Program-made: the position numbers and the translations under genes
Notes under the pieces: model-generated
What the model saw: the letters and a program-made list of their open reading frames with translations, nothing else
Database searches by the model: none
What the model was told of the DNA's origin: nothing
Source of the DNA: Cucumis sativus
Lineage: Eukaryota > Streptophyta > Magnoliopsida > Cucurbitales > Cucurbitaceae
Assembly: GCF_000004075.3 (NCBI RefSeq)
Contig: NC_026659.2
Coordinates: 31,824,272 to 31,888,271 of the forward strand
Direction: 5' to 3'
Length of the DNA stretch: 64,000 nt
Part shown: positions 1 through 12,135 of the stretch, piece by piece
Position numbering within the stretch: the stretch's first letter is position 1
How the letters are laid out: the number at the start of each line of letters is the position of its first letter

Positions 1-71
1 TATATATATTCTTTTGACGAATTCCTGATGCCAGAACAGTTCTAAGGAACAATGGTTATATTTTCTCCCAG

Positions 72-3000
72 GCAATGAATCGAGAATATACAGTCAGTGA
101 GTTCAGGACTGTAGTAGATACCTTAACTGAGCTTGTTCCTGGGATGCAGATTGCTACTGATATAATATGTGGATTTCCCGGTTAGTAAGTGGGTTCAAGG
201 CTATGTATTGATTTTCTTGTACTCATATCTTTGTCTCTCTGTAGGTGTGCATGGTTTTTTTGTTCTTTGCATACTGTTTTGGATTGGGAATATATGCTTC
301 CACATTCATTGATTTCTATGTTACAAGATATCAACTACTGGAACAGTGTAATCTATAAATTATTGTCTTTGAATGCAATATTTGAACCTAACATAAAAAC
401 GTTTTAAAATATAAATTTGTCCTAATGATGAAACCATATCTGATTAATATGGAAATGTAACCCTTTGGCCTTATGGAGACATCTCATATCCCCTTTTTTT
501 AGCAGTGGAACTCTGGTTAATCCCACTCTCTTTACCATACACAAAATAATTATATTATTTTGGAAACACCTGGAAAATACATCGGAGTCCCTGGTTGTTG
601 AAAGGTCAAGCCTGAATGGTTTGTTTTGGTCTTCATGCGGCAGTGTGAAGATTTATTGTTTGCATAACCATTTCCTCCCATTTGTGTCTTTGTATCATCT
701 TGAATTTGTTTCTCCATCAATGTTTGCATACAGTATTACTCACATTTGGGTAGCCTGTAATATACTAATATTTGAGTTGTTTTCCCCTTTTTGTGGGGTA
801 TCTGAATTGAGAGAAATAACAGGATTATCGGAGAGAGAGAGAGAGAGAGATAGATCGTGTGAGGAGGTTTGGGAGAGGGCTAGATACTATGCCTTCTTGT
901 CAGGGCCAGGTCATGGACCTTTTTGTAATTTTGATCTTTGTTTGATTTTATCACATTAAAGTACCTTTCTGTGGTAAGTTTTTAGGCTTTATTTTTCAAT
1001 TATTATTATTATTATTATTATCTTATGTATTTGTCAATTCTTGTGCTTTTCAGGGGAAACAGATGAAGATTTTTGTGAAACTATCAACCTTATTAAAGAG
1101 TACAATTTACCTCAAGTTCACATCTCACAGTTCTATCCTCGACCCGGTATGCAAATGCGATCATTTATTACCTCTTTATTTCTTTGCTTAGAATTTAAGT
1201 ATGGGAATGATTTGACATGAATGCGGACTAGCTTAAGATTCCACACACGCACGCACACATTGTGTTAGTCCAAACACTTTTTGAACCCATCCCATTTAGT
1301 TATATTATTTTTGCTTGCAGCTTATTTAATTAGGTGAGGAAAAAGGGATTTTTCCCATATTAATGTATTTGATTCTTTTTCTTTTAAGTGGAAAAACAGA
1401 GCTTGAAAAAAAAAAGAAGAGTGTAGAGAAACAACCTTAAAGGTCAGTTTAAAGGGTGGAATAGATATATTTATCGAGATGTTCAGATTAAAAAGAAGGA
1501 AACAATTGCTAGGATTGATGAGATTGTTGCTATGGATTTGGAAGGTCTCTTGGATAGTCCCCTTAAAGAGGAGAGAGTTATTCTAAAATTGGATCTTGCA
1601 GAGATGATTAGGAAGGAAAATGTTAGTTGGAACCAAAAGTCTAAAATTAAGTGGGCTAAGGAAGGGGATTGTAATATTGGTTTTTTCCATAAAGTGGAAA
1701 ATGGTAGAAGGAACTAGAATCATATAGGTCTTTTCCTTTTAGAGTCAGACAATGGTGAAAGCACAAGGGATGGAATGGAGATTGAGGAGGAAATCATTAG
1801 TTTTTTCTCAAATCTTTATAGCTCGGATGTCAGGGCCGTTTGTGGAGGGCATTGATTGGAACCCTATCTTGACAAGGGAAGATGAGGATTTGGTGGCCCT
1901 GTTTACTTTGGACGAGATTAAATAGGCTGTATTCAGCTGTGATAGAAGCAAATCTCTAGGTGTTGATAGCTTTTCTATGGCTTTCTTCCAGGCTAATTAG
2001 TTGGACCCCCTTTTAGTTTGGGTGTTTTTTGGTGGGCTGGTTTTTTTGTTTGTCCTTGTATTCTTTCATTTTTTTTCTCAATGAAAGATGCTGTTTCTAT
2101 GAAAAAATAAATAAGTAAAGAGAAACAACCTCAAAAAAGAGCTCAACAAATATCCAAAAAGTATTTTGGGTTGAATGGCAGAATTTTCAAATTTCAATCG
2201 CTAGTTTTGGATCTTTGCATTATTAAATCAACTTTTTGAGATGAAGTGGTGTGATAATAGCCACAGTATGACAAGTTATGTATGCGTATGCAAACCAATT
2301 CGAGCTATCTCCACCCTTGTAATTGGTGAACTAGAAAATAAATAATAATAATATGCATGTGGATTAATTAAAGAGTTTGGATATATCTTACCTTAGAACC
2401 CTGGTTGTAGCAATATCTTTCAATAAATTGATTGTCTTGATATATCCGTCTAAACTATGCTTAATGTTTTTGGAACTTTTCCCTTATCTATAAAACTAAA
2501 TAGAACGTGATTGTAAAACTAATATTTCCAGCAGCCAGACATTTAAAATGAAAAAACACTCTATTATCATTCAGGGACACCTGCTGCCAGGATGAAGAAA
2601 GTTCCAAGTGCTATTGTCAAGAAACGAAGCCGTGAATTGACTTCAGTTTTTGAAGCTTTTACACCATATAATGGAATGGAGGGCAGAGTGGAAAGAATTT
2701 GGATAACAGAAATTGCTGCAGATGGCATTCACTTGGTAAGATAGTCATACTGCCTAATGTCTATCTTTTCTAAGTCTACCAACTTGTAATTTGCCTACAG
2801 TTTAGTGGCTAGTTTCAGGTGACTACTAAGTACTATCTATTAGTTCGGACGATGTAAGAAATTTGCTTCGATCAGTTTTGGCCTAAATTTTTAGACAGCT
2901 AGGTTTTTAATTGGTCTTTTTAGGTTAATGGAAATGATATTTTATTTACAATTACAGACAAAACAGGGAGAAAATAGAATAGGGAACTGATAGAATCCAC

Positions 3001-4600
3001 TGTTACAGTTTTAGAATCTAAATATTTTAGATTCGAGTCTGTGTTCTTTAACAAATTAACATTAGAAAATATCTACTGCAAATGTAATTAAACATTTAAA
3101 CCCACCGTGTAGTGTTCTACATGCGTTTGGACGGAGGGAAAAAGCCCAGCTGAACGGTGTCGGTAATCATCTGTTGATCTTGGAGTGAATTAGAATTGGT
3201 TAACCTATTCCAAATTAGGATTTCAAGACATTAAGGTGGTATTTGATTGGTCCTTTGTTTGTAAATGGGTTTTACTTAGCTTGTCAGTTGGATCCAAAGG
3301 ATGTATTTTGATTGAAGAGCTCTGAATAGTAATAGAAATAATTTGTTTATCCTTGGGGTTCTATTTTTTGGATACGAGGTTTCATTATTTTTTTTAGTGG
3401 ACCGCCGAATGTAGTTGACCAAGTAATAAGGAAGAAGCCAAAGTCCAAACGTTAGGACATGAAATATCAGTGACCTTTCAATGGTACTAGGGGAGTACTC
3501 AAAAGTTTAGACCCATAAGTCATTATCATAAAAATGGATCATAGACTCACACGTAGTAGTATGAGCATAGGTTTGGAAAGCGGAATCAACGGGATGGTAA
3601 GAGGTACAAAGAGTCAATCAAGAATTGAGCTATACAGTATACAGTCATGGACCAAGGCCATGAAACAAAGGAAACATAAATTTATTCCCCACAACCACTT
3701 GACGTTGGAAGAAAGATGGTCCGAAGCATTGACCTTTATTAAGCAAGGCTGGTATACTTGCATCAAGGATATTAATTTTAAATTTGTGAAATTATTTTTG
3801 CGATTAAATCCTCTCTCTTCTTTTCTCTGTTTCTTAATGGCAGCTGTGTTTGTTCTTCCTCTGTGAAAATGAAACCATTGTCATTAAGTTCTTTTTAATA
3901 AATGTCAATTCCCAATGGAACTAGATTTTCTGATCTGTACTCTTAAAATTGCTGTTTCTGTAAGCTGTGATCTAATGTTTCAAAGAACTTCTGTTTCTTT
4001 TCTTGATTAACTCAATTTATTTTGCTTCCCTAGGTTGGCCATACCAAGGGGTACATCCAAGTGCTTGTAATTGCCCCGGAAACTATGCTGGGAACTTCTG
4101 CTACGGTGAAGATAACATCCATTGGAAGGTGGTCTGTTTTTGGGGAAGTGATTGAAATCATCAGTACCAAACATCATAAAACAACTACTCTGGAAGACAC
4201 GCTGACTCAAGACAAAGTTTCTCCCTGCTCTAACACTCACGAAACTTGTGCATGTTCCACGGAGCCTGAATCTTGTGCATGTGGACTGGAGAGCTGCAAA
4301 GGAGCAGTCGCTGTGGGTGATGAAGTTAATTCCTCAAGGAATGTCCCTTCGCCTGAAGAGCCAAAAAGGAAGAATCTGATTGAATGGGTATTGAGGAGAC
4401 GGAAGAGCCATGTGCTGCCCAAAAGGGAGGAGACAGAAAATCCCATAGTAACTGAAAGAAAGCAAACATTGGCTGGAGGAAGACTGGATGAGTGGGGCGT
4501 GGTTGATAAGATTCTTGTTGGTGGAATACTAATCAGTACCTTCACTATTTTTGGTCTACTGTTTCATCTTGGATCCACAACATTCTCCTCCAGTTGGTGA
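72..4600 (+). CDS. CDKAL1: CDKAL1-type threonylcarbamoyladenosine tRNA methylthiotransferase, 3' part (5' end outside window)
   Basis: Four exons join in frame: 72-180, 1054-1146, 2575-2735 and 4034-4600 (stop TGA 4598-4600). All junctions are GT-AG with matching phases. The visible protein starts inside the radical-SAM domain ([16 protein letters not shown], then [16 protein letters not shown]). It continues into a TRAM domain (from about [12 protein letters not shown] to [13 protein letters not shown]), then a variable Cys-rich spacer and one hydrophobic C-terminal segment ([20 protein letters not shown]). Family knowledge: these MiaB-like enzymes convert t6A37 to ms2t6A37 in tRNA-Lys. The C-terminal membrane anchor is the feature that separates CDKAL1 from bacterial MtaB and suggests an ER-anchored, cytosol-facing enzyme. 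The Fe-S and SAM cysteines lie upstream of the window and cannot be checked. Intron 2 carries a LINE insertion. Identification is firm; the membrane location is inferred. Confidence 0.9.
831..850. repeat. (GA)n microsatellite in CDKAL1 intron
   Basis: About ten uninterrupted GA units lie in intron 1 of the methylthiotransferase gene (intron 181-1053). A (TTA)n run follows at about 1000-1021 in the same intron. I see no coding potential in this intron. Confidence 0.9.
1442..2118 (+). mobile_element. Internally deleted LINE (non-LTR retrotransposon) with target-site duplication
   Basis: Translation of 1532-1717 gives [20 protein letters not shown], a typical segment of a plant LINE ORF2 just before the reverse transcriptase. 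It is followed, after a stop and frame shifts, by degenerate sequence ([13 protein letters not shown], then [16 protein letters not shown]). The coding part ends near 1999 and passes straight into a LINE-like 3' end with a TTTTTTCTCAATGAAAG motif and an A-rich tail (2101-2118). Most of the RT and the zinc-finger region are therefore missing. A 17-bp repeat AGAGAAACAACCTYAAA flanks the element at 1425-1441 and 2119-2135 with one mismatch, as expected for target-primed reverse transcription. The element sits in the sense orientation in CDKAL1 intron 2. Confidence 0.8.
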
Positions 4601-5662
4601 TACTATACAATGCCAATTTGTATTTAATCATGTTTAAGAAAGTTTGTAACAATTTTTGTTTCATCTTTTCATCCAGAGATGTGATATTTTTCGCGGTCAC
4701 CATCTCGAATGTAACTTGAGATCTCAGCGATTTTGTTTCCATATCACGGTTCTGTTTAGAGTTGCATTGACTTTGAATTTGTTAGGTTACATTAGATCTC
4801 ATATTTAGTTTGTCAAACAACTTAAAATGTTACAGGGAATTGAAGTGTCTCTGTGATGATTATAATGGGTATCACTTTTAGAATCAATAATCAATAGACT
4901 TCTAATATTATATATTTATTATATAATGTTTTAGAAAAGATTTTTAACTGAAGTGATTTTATAATGATAATTTTTTTAAAGAAAGGTTATGTCGCACTGT
5001 CAAGAATCTGAATTCAATCTAACACGACAAAAATTAATGAAATGGTATTTGATGGGACATTTTTCTCTAGAGGTTGAAAGTTCGATCTTCTATCCTATAA
5101 TTATTGTTCATCGAACATGACATGCTTTTTAATAAAAACTCAAGGTTCTTTCCTAAGACATTAAAATTTAGAATGCTTATGGAATCCACGAGTAGCTTAA
5201 ACCACGCATGTTTAGCTATAGCCTATATTATAATCTAAAAGCGGTAGTCTAAAGCAATGATAATTAGGTACGAGACACAATAAACGTGGGGTGTTCACTA
5301 TTTATTTATCATATCATATAAGAACTCCCTTTTAATCTTTAAATCATGCCTTTTAGCAAGAGAGGAAAACAAAAGAATTTCTGATGAATGATGGATAATT
5401 GCATCAATAAGATTTATATTATGTGTAATCACAAGAAGAAGAAGAAAATAGAATGGACATAGTTTGCTCAAAATTGAACTTAAAAAGAAATAAAAAATAA
5501 AAAATAAAAATAATAAAAGCTGAAAGGATATATAGATTGTTATGATTTTGGTGGTTTTGTGTTTGAACTTATTTGCAATAATATTAAATAAAACAAATAA
5601 GATGGATAGAGATCAAGAGAAGTGATCTCAGAGGTCATTTGTTTGTGAGCCTCTTTATAAAT
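4601..5662. other. Intergenic, convergent 3' ends of CDKAL1 and MCTP genes
   Basis: About 1.06 kb of AT-rich sequence contains the 3' UTRs of two convergent genes. I see no open frame of interest and no RNA gene. Confidence 0.6.
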
Positions 5663-8600
5663 CTATAATAACATCATATCGGCTTTTGATGGCAGCCGCT
5701 TGAAGAAATTCACAGGAACTGATGGCAACTTCCTCCTCAATCTCGGGTGCCGGAACAGGTATAGTCCGATCAGAATCGCCACCACCTGAAACGGCGTAAC
5801 GTAGATGAAAACCGCCCACATCAACGCGAAGATGATGAACAGTGCTGTGGCCCTCGGATCTCTCCACCCCAGAATCGCCTGAGCCCTTTCCCCTTGCGTC
5901 GCCAAATCTCCCACAACCGTCTGCACTTTTCCGGCCACACTCCTCAGCCTGTCGTACCTCATCCTCACCGTGTCAATATGCTTCGTCGTTGGAAAGTTGT
6001 CGAACTCTTCATCCAGTTCGTCTGGGTGAGTGTGCTCCGCCTGCGACAATCTCGCGTCCATGTGCGGCGGATACCTCGGCCGGAACCGGTAATTCCAGAT
6101 TCCGATTACGAATAGGTACAGGAAGACGGTCGGGAGGATTAATTCGGGGTAACAAACGAGAATCAAGAACAGAACATGCACGAGGCAGGTTGTGATTGGG
6201 TTTTTCCAGATGCACACATCGTTGAACCATCGGTAAATTGCGGTGATTCCTGAGAGAAGCGACATTATGCGATTGAAATTCGCTTTGCTTCTTCTGAGAC
6301 TGAACATGTGGTAATCGACGTCGAGCATGTACTCCACCGCTTCTCGCCGGAGTGGGGGCTCGGCTCGAGACAGCCTTGCAGCCACTATGTTCATCGCGTG
6401 GAAGCGGAGTAGATCGATGTGGCGGACTGGGATTGGTTGCAGGTAGTGCATTTTGGGGAGCAATGGCTTCCCGTATTGTGTCAACATGTTGGCCCAGGCC
6501 GTGCAGGTGAATCTCAAAGCCAATTGAAGCTCTCCATGTTTTTTCAGTCCAGAGGGCTGAAGAACCAATAAAGGGTAATAATGCGTATATACTTTGTCTG
6601 TCTCTAATGTGGATAATCGAATCCTTACTTTTCCAATTCTCTGGTCTTTTGCGTCTTCTTTGCTTCCGTTTGTGTGAGCGTTGTCAAAAACCCCAATTGT
6701 GATTACAGTGCAAGGATCGTAAACTTCCCAAGTGTACTGTTCGTTCCAGCGAGGGGCGAGGGTGTCTAATAGAGTTCTGGTTCGAACCCATTTGTTGCCA
6801 TATTTGGCAACGCAGTAAGCATCTGTGATTCTTCCTTCTTTGCTCTTCATTGGTAGCAGATTCCGAGCGCTTAAAATCCCTAATTCGAGTACTCCGATGC
6901 TGTCTTTTCTGAGGACTTTGGAGGATGGCTGAAGATCGCTGCTGAAGTGCGTTGATTCATCTAGAACATGGTACCCGGAATCGATCCAGAGACGGACATG
7001 GATCTTGCTGGAGAACTTTTCCTTCTTTTTCTCTGTTTCCTCTAATTTAGCGATGTATGGAGGGTGGAGATTGTACCAGCGGGCGTCTGGGAGTTTTGTG
7101 GACTCGATTCTCTGTGGAACATCTCTTGACGGGACTATCACTCTTCCCAGAATCTCCCCTGTTCCTCTATCTTCAACAGAGATGATGATGAAATCTTCAA
7201 ATGGTTCGGATGCTACAAACATTAGCTCCTCGTTCCAAACTGGGTTGATCACTCGCATCTGAGAAGGTTTGGTTACTTTACCCTGATTGGAGAATTGTAT
7301 TCTCACGAATGTATCTGGGGGCTTGGATTTGTCCGATGGAATGAGGTCTTGAGCTTCGATTACTTGGGCTCTTAGATAGTAGAGTTTAGGAGAGAAATAA
7401 ACCTTTGATCTTGTGTTGGCGAGGTTGCTGTGGCTGATGCTGTGAGCATCAGAATGCCAAGCATCAGGGAAGGACTCATCAGCCTGAGTTCCCATCCAAA
7501 CAGCAAGCATCACTTCCCCTTTTGCTTTGATTCCCTTCTTGTCCACTAGTTTGTACCATTGAGGAGCCAATGGACTATCAGGAGGAACTCTCAATGGAAC
7601 CTCAGGGATATCAAAGAAAATTCTACCCACAAAATCATCCTTCCCCAAATCCTTGTCTTTCACAATCACTTCCAGTAAGCTTGCTTGCAATCTCTCTTTT
7701 GAGAAGGCAAAAATCTGCTTCCAAACTGGGTTTTGATTCTTCTCCAAGTGCTTTGTGACTCCTTTGTAGTTCCCCACCTTCACTTCCACATAAGGGTCTA
7801 AACTCCCTGAAACATCCATGACAGGGAGATCTTTAGCTTTAACCACGTTCACATACAGAAAATGCATCTGCTCCACCATATCGTAGGTGCTGATGATCTT
7901 GTCTTTTCCTCTGTAGCCGTACCGCAATCTTGCTGCCAACGGGGGGTTGGTCTCCACCAAAGAGTACTCTGGATTTTGCTTTGGAATTGGTAAATGCATT
8001 ACTGTCGCCGGAGATGGACCTGCTTGAGCGAAGTCCATCCGGGTTGCCATTGGTGGTGGCCGCTTGAATTCTGTCGGTGGTGGAGCCACCGAGGTCGCAG
8101 CCGCAGCCGGAGCTGTTCCTATGGAGTGGAAGGTCTTGACGTCCTTTTCCTTCTTCTTCTTGACCTTCGCACTCTCGTATCCATTAGTGGGGACTTGCAG
8201 TTCCTCCTGATCGAATATGTTGGGATTGATTTCTTGCAGGGGCGTTTCGAAATGGGGAGGTTGTGGTGGCGCTGGATGGGTAGGAGGAGGAGGAGAAAAG
8301 GAAGACGAATCATCATCGTGAATCATATACATTCGAAATCCAATATCGCCTTTGATATGAGAGAAAAGGCCACGTTTGTCAAGTGGGTATCGCTGAACAT
8401 TAGCTTCCTGTTCAGAAAGAGGCACCGACATGCCGGAGATTCTAACACGGCCGAGAAAATCCCGGCGGTGGCCGGATTTCCTCTCGTTATAAACCACAAC
8501 ATCGACGGTCTTGTTGGGAAAATCTTTAGGGTGGGAGATGTTGAAGAGGAGCTTCTCATTCCAGTAAGGATTGAGATCTCTATGTTTGGTATGAGTTCTC

Positions 8601-8704
8601 TGTTTTTGGTCGTCAAAATCAACCTCGACAAAGGGGCTGGCAGAGTCGCCGTCTTTGGGCATGAGGTCGCCGGCGTCGAGGATTTCTACTACGAGCTTGG
8701 TCAT
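5663..8704 (-). CDS. Multiple C2 domain and transmembrane region protein (MCTP/FTIP family)
   Basis: A single intronless frame of 1013 codons runs from ATG 8704 to a stop at 5663. Intronless coding is usual for plant MCTPs. Domains in order: C2A at about 1-128 (KLVVEILDAGDLMPKDGDSA), a Pro/Ala-rich low-complexity linker at about 129-278, C2B at about 279-400, C2C at about 440-575, C2D at about 605-730, and a C-terminal PRT_C/reticulon-like region at about 790-1013. The last has two hydrophobic hairpins (near LVHVLFLILVCYPELILP and ALFIIFALMWAVFIYV). Family members (FTIP1, QUIRKY, MCTP3/4) are ER proteins that tether ER to plasma membrane, often at plasmodesmata, and help traffic FT or receptor kinases. 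The C2A with its following linker suggests the QUIRKY/MCTP8-16 side of the family. I cannot place it closer. The protein appears full length. Confidence 0.93.
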   Translation of the reverse strand: MTKLVVEILDAGDLMPKDGDSASPFVEVDFDDQKQRTHTKHRDLNPYWNEKLLFNISHPKDFPNKTVDVVVYNERKSGHRRDFLGRVRISGMSVPLSEQEANVQRYPLDKRGLFSHIKGDIGFRMYMIHDDDSSSFSPPPPTHPAPPQPPHFETPLQEINPNIFDQEELQVPTNGYESAKVKKKKEKDVKTFHSIGTAPAAAATSVAPPPTEFKRPPPMATRMDFAQAGPSPATVMHLPIPKQNPEYSLVETNPPLAARLRYGYRGKDKIISTYDMVEQMHFLYVNVVKAKDLPVMDVSGSLDPYVEVKVGNYKGVTKHLEKNQNPVWKQIFAFSKERLQASLLEVIVKDKDLGKDDFVGRIFFDIPEVPLRVPPDSPLAPQWYKLVDKKGIKAKGEVMLAVWMGTQADESFPDAWHSDAHSISHSNLANTRSKVYFSPKLYYLRAQVIEAQDLIPSDKSKPPDTFVRIQFSNQGKVTKPSQMRVINPVWNEELMFVASEPFEDFIIISVEDRGTGEILGRVIVPSRDVPQRIESTKLPDARWYNLHPPYIAKLEETEKKKEKFSSKIHVRLWIDSGYHVLDESTHFSSDLQPSSKVLRKDSIGVLELGILSARNLLPMKSKEGRITDAYCVAKYGNKWVRTRTLLDTLAPRWNEQYTWEVYDPCTVITIGVFDNAHTNGSKEDAKDQRIGKVRIRLSTLETDKVYTHYYPLLVLQPSGLKKHGELQLALRFTCTAWANMLTQYGKPLLPKMHYLQPIPVRHIDLLRFHAMNIVAARLSRAEPPLRREAVEYMLDVDYHMFSLRRSKANFNRIMSLLSGITAIYRWFNDVCIWKNPITTCLVHVLFLILVCYPELILPTVFLYLFVIGIWNYRFRPRYPPHMDARLSQAEHTHPDELDEEFDNFPTTKHIDTVRMRYDRLRSVAGKVQTVVGDLATQGERAQAILGWRDPRATALFIIFALMWAVFIYVTPFQVVAILIGLYLFRHPRLRRKLPSVPVNFFKRLPSKADMMLL

Positions 8705-8870
8705 GGCGGAGGGAAGGATAGGGATAGGGATTGGGATCAGTAATAGAGGAGTGAAGAAGAAGAGAGGTTGGTAGAAGGAAGAGTGAGAGTAAAGAAGATG
8801 AAGATGAAGATGAAGAGAATGAGATGATCATTTGGGATTGTTGGAGTATGAAGACAGATACAGATGGTGG

Positions 8871-8873
<3 letters not shown>

Positions 8874-8903
<30 letters not shown>
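8874..8903. repeat. (GA)n microsatellite upstream of MCTP start
   Basis: A run of about 15 GA units lies 170-200 bp upstream of the MCTP ATG. On the gene strand it reads (CT)n. It is probably in the 5' UTR or proximal promoter, where CT-rich tracts are common in plants. It is likely to be length-polymorphic. Confidence 0.9.
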
Positions 8904-8907
<4 letters not shown>

Positions 8908-10338
8908 GGTGTGTTTGTTTGTTTGGTGGTGTTAAAGTGGATTGCGACTTTGTTTGAGACAGATTCTAATGTGCTCAAACTCTTTATCAGCCACTCCTCT
9001 CCCCTCTTCTATGTGTATTTCAGATTTTCTTTTCTTTTCTTTTCTTTGTTTTCTTTTTCGGTACAGGTACAGCATAGCATATTAGCAGTTACGTAATGAT
9101 AATAATTAATAGTGGGGGTTGAAAAAAAAAAAAAGGAAAAAAATAAAAAGATGATAAATAATGGTGGGGTTGATGAAAATAATGATTTAGGTAGAGGGGT
9201 AGCAAGAATTATTATTATTATTAGGGAAATTATTTATTATTATTTGAAAGCATCTTTTATTTTTGGATTAAATGATTTTTATTCAAGTACAACCCAACAG
9301 TTAGGGAGAAGAGATTCCTTTTAACCTTTGGTCACCAGCATGTGTAATATGGTCCATATCTTACTTTGTTTAGATTAAGAATGAATTATCAAGTTTAGTT
9401 GTATATATTTCTCTGCTTTTTAGAACTATGTTGATTTAAGTTGATCATATTTTCAATTTGTCGAGAAAAAAAAAAGGGAAAACTCTCATTCATTCAAACT
9501 CTCATTAATCTCAACTAATTTTAACATCTGTAGTTGGATTCATGCAGTAATTAAGTTTCGTACAAATAGAAATTTGAACAAGAAAACTCTGTTCTATTTT
9601 ATAACAAAATGTTATTTATTTGAAAACAATATTCTGAATTTGATTAATAGACATCTCCCTTTCAAAGAATTAGGGTGATAATAAGTATATGAATACTAAC
9701 ATAATTAGGGAGATGGTTAATTTGTTTGGCCTAAAAGGTCAGCACTATTATAAATTACCATTATGCTTTTGCCCATGAAAACAATTAACAATAATAAATG
9801 TATTGACCTTTAAAAATATGCATTGAAAGATTCATCCTTTTAGCCAACAGACAAATGGGAAAAGAATGGATAGGGAAAGAAAAGAAATAGTATAGAATAT
9901 CCCACAGTATTTTCTTTTTTTGCTTTGCTTTGCATCAAATTCCTTTCCATACAATATGGTTTCACTTTTTATAAAAGTTAGAAAGAAGAAGCTAACAAAT
10001 TACACGCTTTAATTATTGGTATATATCTACGTCTTAATAGCTAAAAAAATTAATTTTATTTCAATTTCTCTATCCTCCATTCTATAAGTTATTCTTTCAA
10101 TTATCATTTTTAATCTCATAGTCCATACAATTTTAATCTTTCTTACTTTTAGTAAATCTTAAATGAAATGAAATGGATGAGAGAAAAATAAAGTTAGTAT
10201 GGAAGGTAAGTTTTATAGAACGAATATTGGGCAAAGAGGTAAAGTTGTTGTTCACCTCTCATTTATATCCTTTTTGGAAATTTGTTTTTGTATGATCGAT
10301 TAGAATATTCATTTGCATGCAGATGGCCCCTCCTCTTA

Positions 10339-10382
10339 GCTTCTTTTGCTTCTTTTGCTTCTTTTGCTTCTTTTGCTTCTTT
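10339..10382. repeat. 9-bp minisatellite (GCTTCTTTT)n
   Basis: About 4.8 head-to-tail copies of GCTTCTTTT with no internal mismatch. It gives a repetitive frame on both strands (AKE repeats on minus) that I take as an artefact rather than a gene. Confidence 0.85.
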
Positions 10383-11410
10383 ATTCCAATTTATAAATGT
10401 TGTTCTTCTCTTTAATTTGATGATGCACACACACACTAGAGAGTTCAATGCAGCTTTTCTTTTTCCTTTTTCTCTTCTTAAAGTACTTTAGAATCCGAAC
10501 AATACTTTTGAACATCCCCTACCATGCATGCAACAAATTAAACCAACTTTTTATGTAGATTTAATAATCTAGCTATAATTAATAAATTATAGTTACGTTA
10601 AACTCTCTTACCCACTGTAAGATAAATTGTGTCCATATATATAATTAGTATAAGCAACTCGATCCTTCACAAGTTCTTCACGATTGTAGTTGGATAGTAT
10701 GTTTCAGTTTTATCCTTGTAGTACAACTTATTTCTATAATGAACAATTTGCTTATGGTTCAAGCATAAATAAAGTTCCTCTTGGATTAGTGAGAGGGTGA
10801 GACCTCTTGTTCAAAGACTCGAAATACTCAACATAAGAAAACTACTCACTTACTCTTATAAGAAGGAAGTGAATTATATCTTGTGAATTTATGTTTTCAC
10901 CTCTCTATTTAGTGAAGTACCCAAAATGACATGCTTACTATGTTGGCAACTCAACTTAGGTCACTCCTACCCTTGCAAATCAATGATAGTTGATTGAATT
11001 ATAATAGTTCTACAAAAATTCTAGTGATAGGTATCAATGATAAACTTGAAAGACTCGAAAATTTCATTCCTTCAATAGTTTTTTTTTTAACATTTTCTAT
11101 AATTAAAGGTAAATTTTGCTAAATTTGTAATTAGCGCTAAAAAAACAAATCTATCAAAGATAAGCTTATATTATCGATAAACTTTTGAAAATGGAAAATT
11201 TCATACTTCCATCAAATTTTTATACCCAACTATTTTTCATGACTTTAATGAGTTTTTTTTGGACATTTGAGAAAATGTAACTAATGTTATTTTCAGAATT
11301 AAATCAGTTAGAAGAAATTAAAGCAGTTTGTAGAGACCAAAAATAATATGAAACTCTTACAAAAATAGTAAAAAAAAACAAAATATGATAATAAGATTGA
11401 TGGCAATACA

Positions 11411-11573
11411 TTTTCTAAATTTATTATAAATTGTAAAAATACTAATAAATTTAAAAGTCTAATTACTAAACATATTTTAAAAGTGTAATTAATTTTCTAA
11501 ATTTATTATAAATTGTAAAAATACTAATAAATTTAAAAGTCTAATTACTAAACATATTTTAAAAGTGTAATTA
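11411..11573. repeat. 82-bp tandem duplication
   Basis: The block starting TTTTCTAAATTTATTATAAA at 11411 is repeated directly from 11493. The two copies are virtually identical over about 81 bp, so the duplication is recent. The content is AT-rich and non-coding. Confidence 0.9.
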
Positions 11574-12135
11574 CTAAACATATTTGCTGGAGGTGTCGAG
11601 AGCTAATTTCATTTAATTTTTTTAAAAATTAAAGGTGACAATTGAATCTTTGTTTATCCAATGCGGTATGTATTTCTGTAATGCCAATCATGGAATGAAA
11701 AAGAAAATGCAACTATAAATAAATATAAGGGAAAAAGGGGGAAACGAAAAAATTGATCTGTGATTTCGATTCCTAAAGCTTTCTCCTGATAATATTGGAT
11801 GGATGTTGAAAATACAATTACACAGAACAAGTACCTTAAATTAGAGACCTAATGTTCTAATGGACTATTCAACAATTTCTTTTTCCCAAAAAAAAAAAAA
11901 AAAGAGTCCCCCAACATTTTGTTACACCTGCTTATTGCGTACGAATGCAATATATATTGAATGCATGCATTACAAGGTTGATATTTTCTTTAGAACCAAA
12001 GAGATAACAATATTATAGCTAAAACACCTTCATTTACTTTTTACGACCTTTCAAGTCCCCAGAAATCCTACTAATTTACACTAATCGTGGAAGGGCGATT
12101 TCTGCAGGCTGGAGTAGTATTCTTCCTTCAACCTG

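Larger units (their letters stand above)
8905..12135. other. Intergenic AT-rich region between MCTP and bHLH genes
   Basis: The MCTP promoter side is followed by the 3' flank of the bHLH gene. I find no supported gene. It holds a 9-bp tandem repeat (10339-10382) and an 82-bp tandem duplication (11411-11573), plus poly-A/T runs such as the A-run near 11887. Confidence 0.6.

Noticed and set aside
465-959. 164-codon plus-strand frame in CDKAL1 intron 1
   Set aside because: It lies between two well-supported exons, includes a GA microsatellite and resembles no known protein.
7994-8743. 249-codon plus-strand open frame opposite the MCTP gene
   Set aside because: It is the antisense shadow of the N-terminal MCTP coding region; the composition is Trp/Arg-rich and matches no family.
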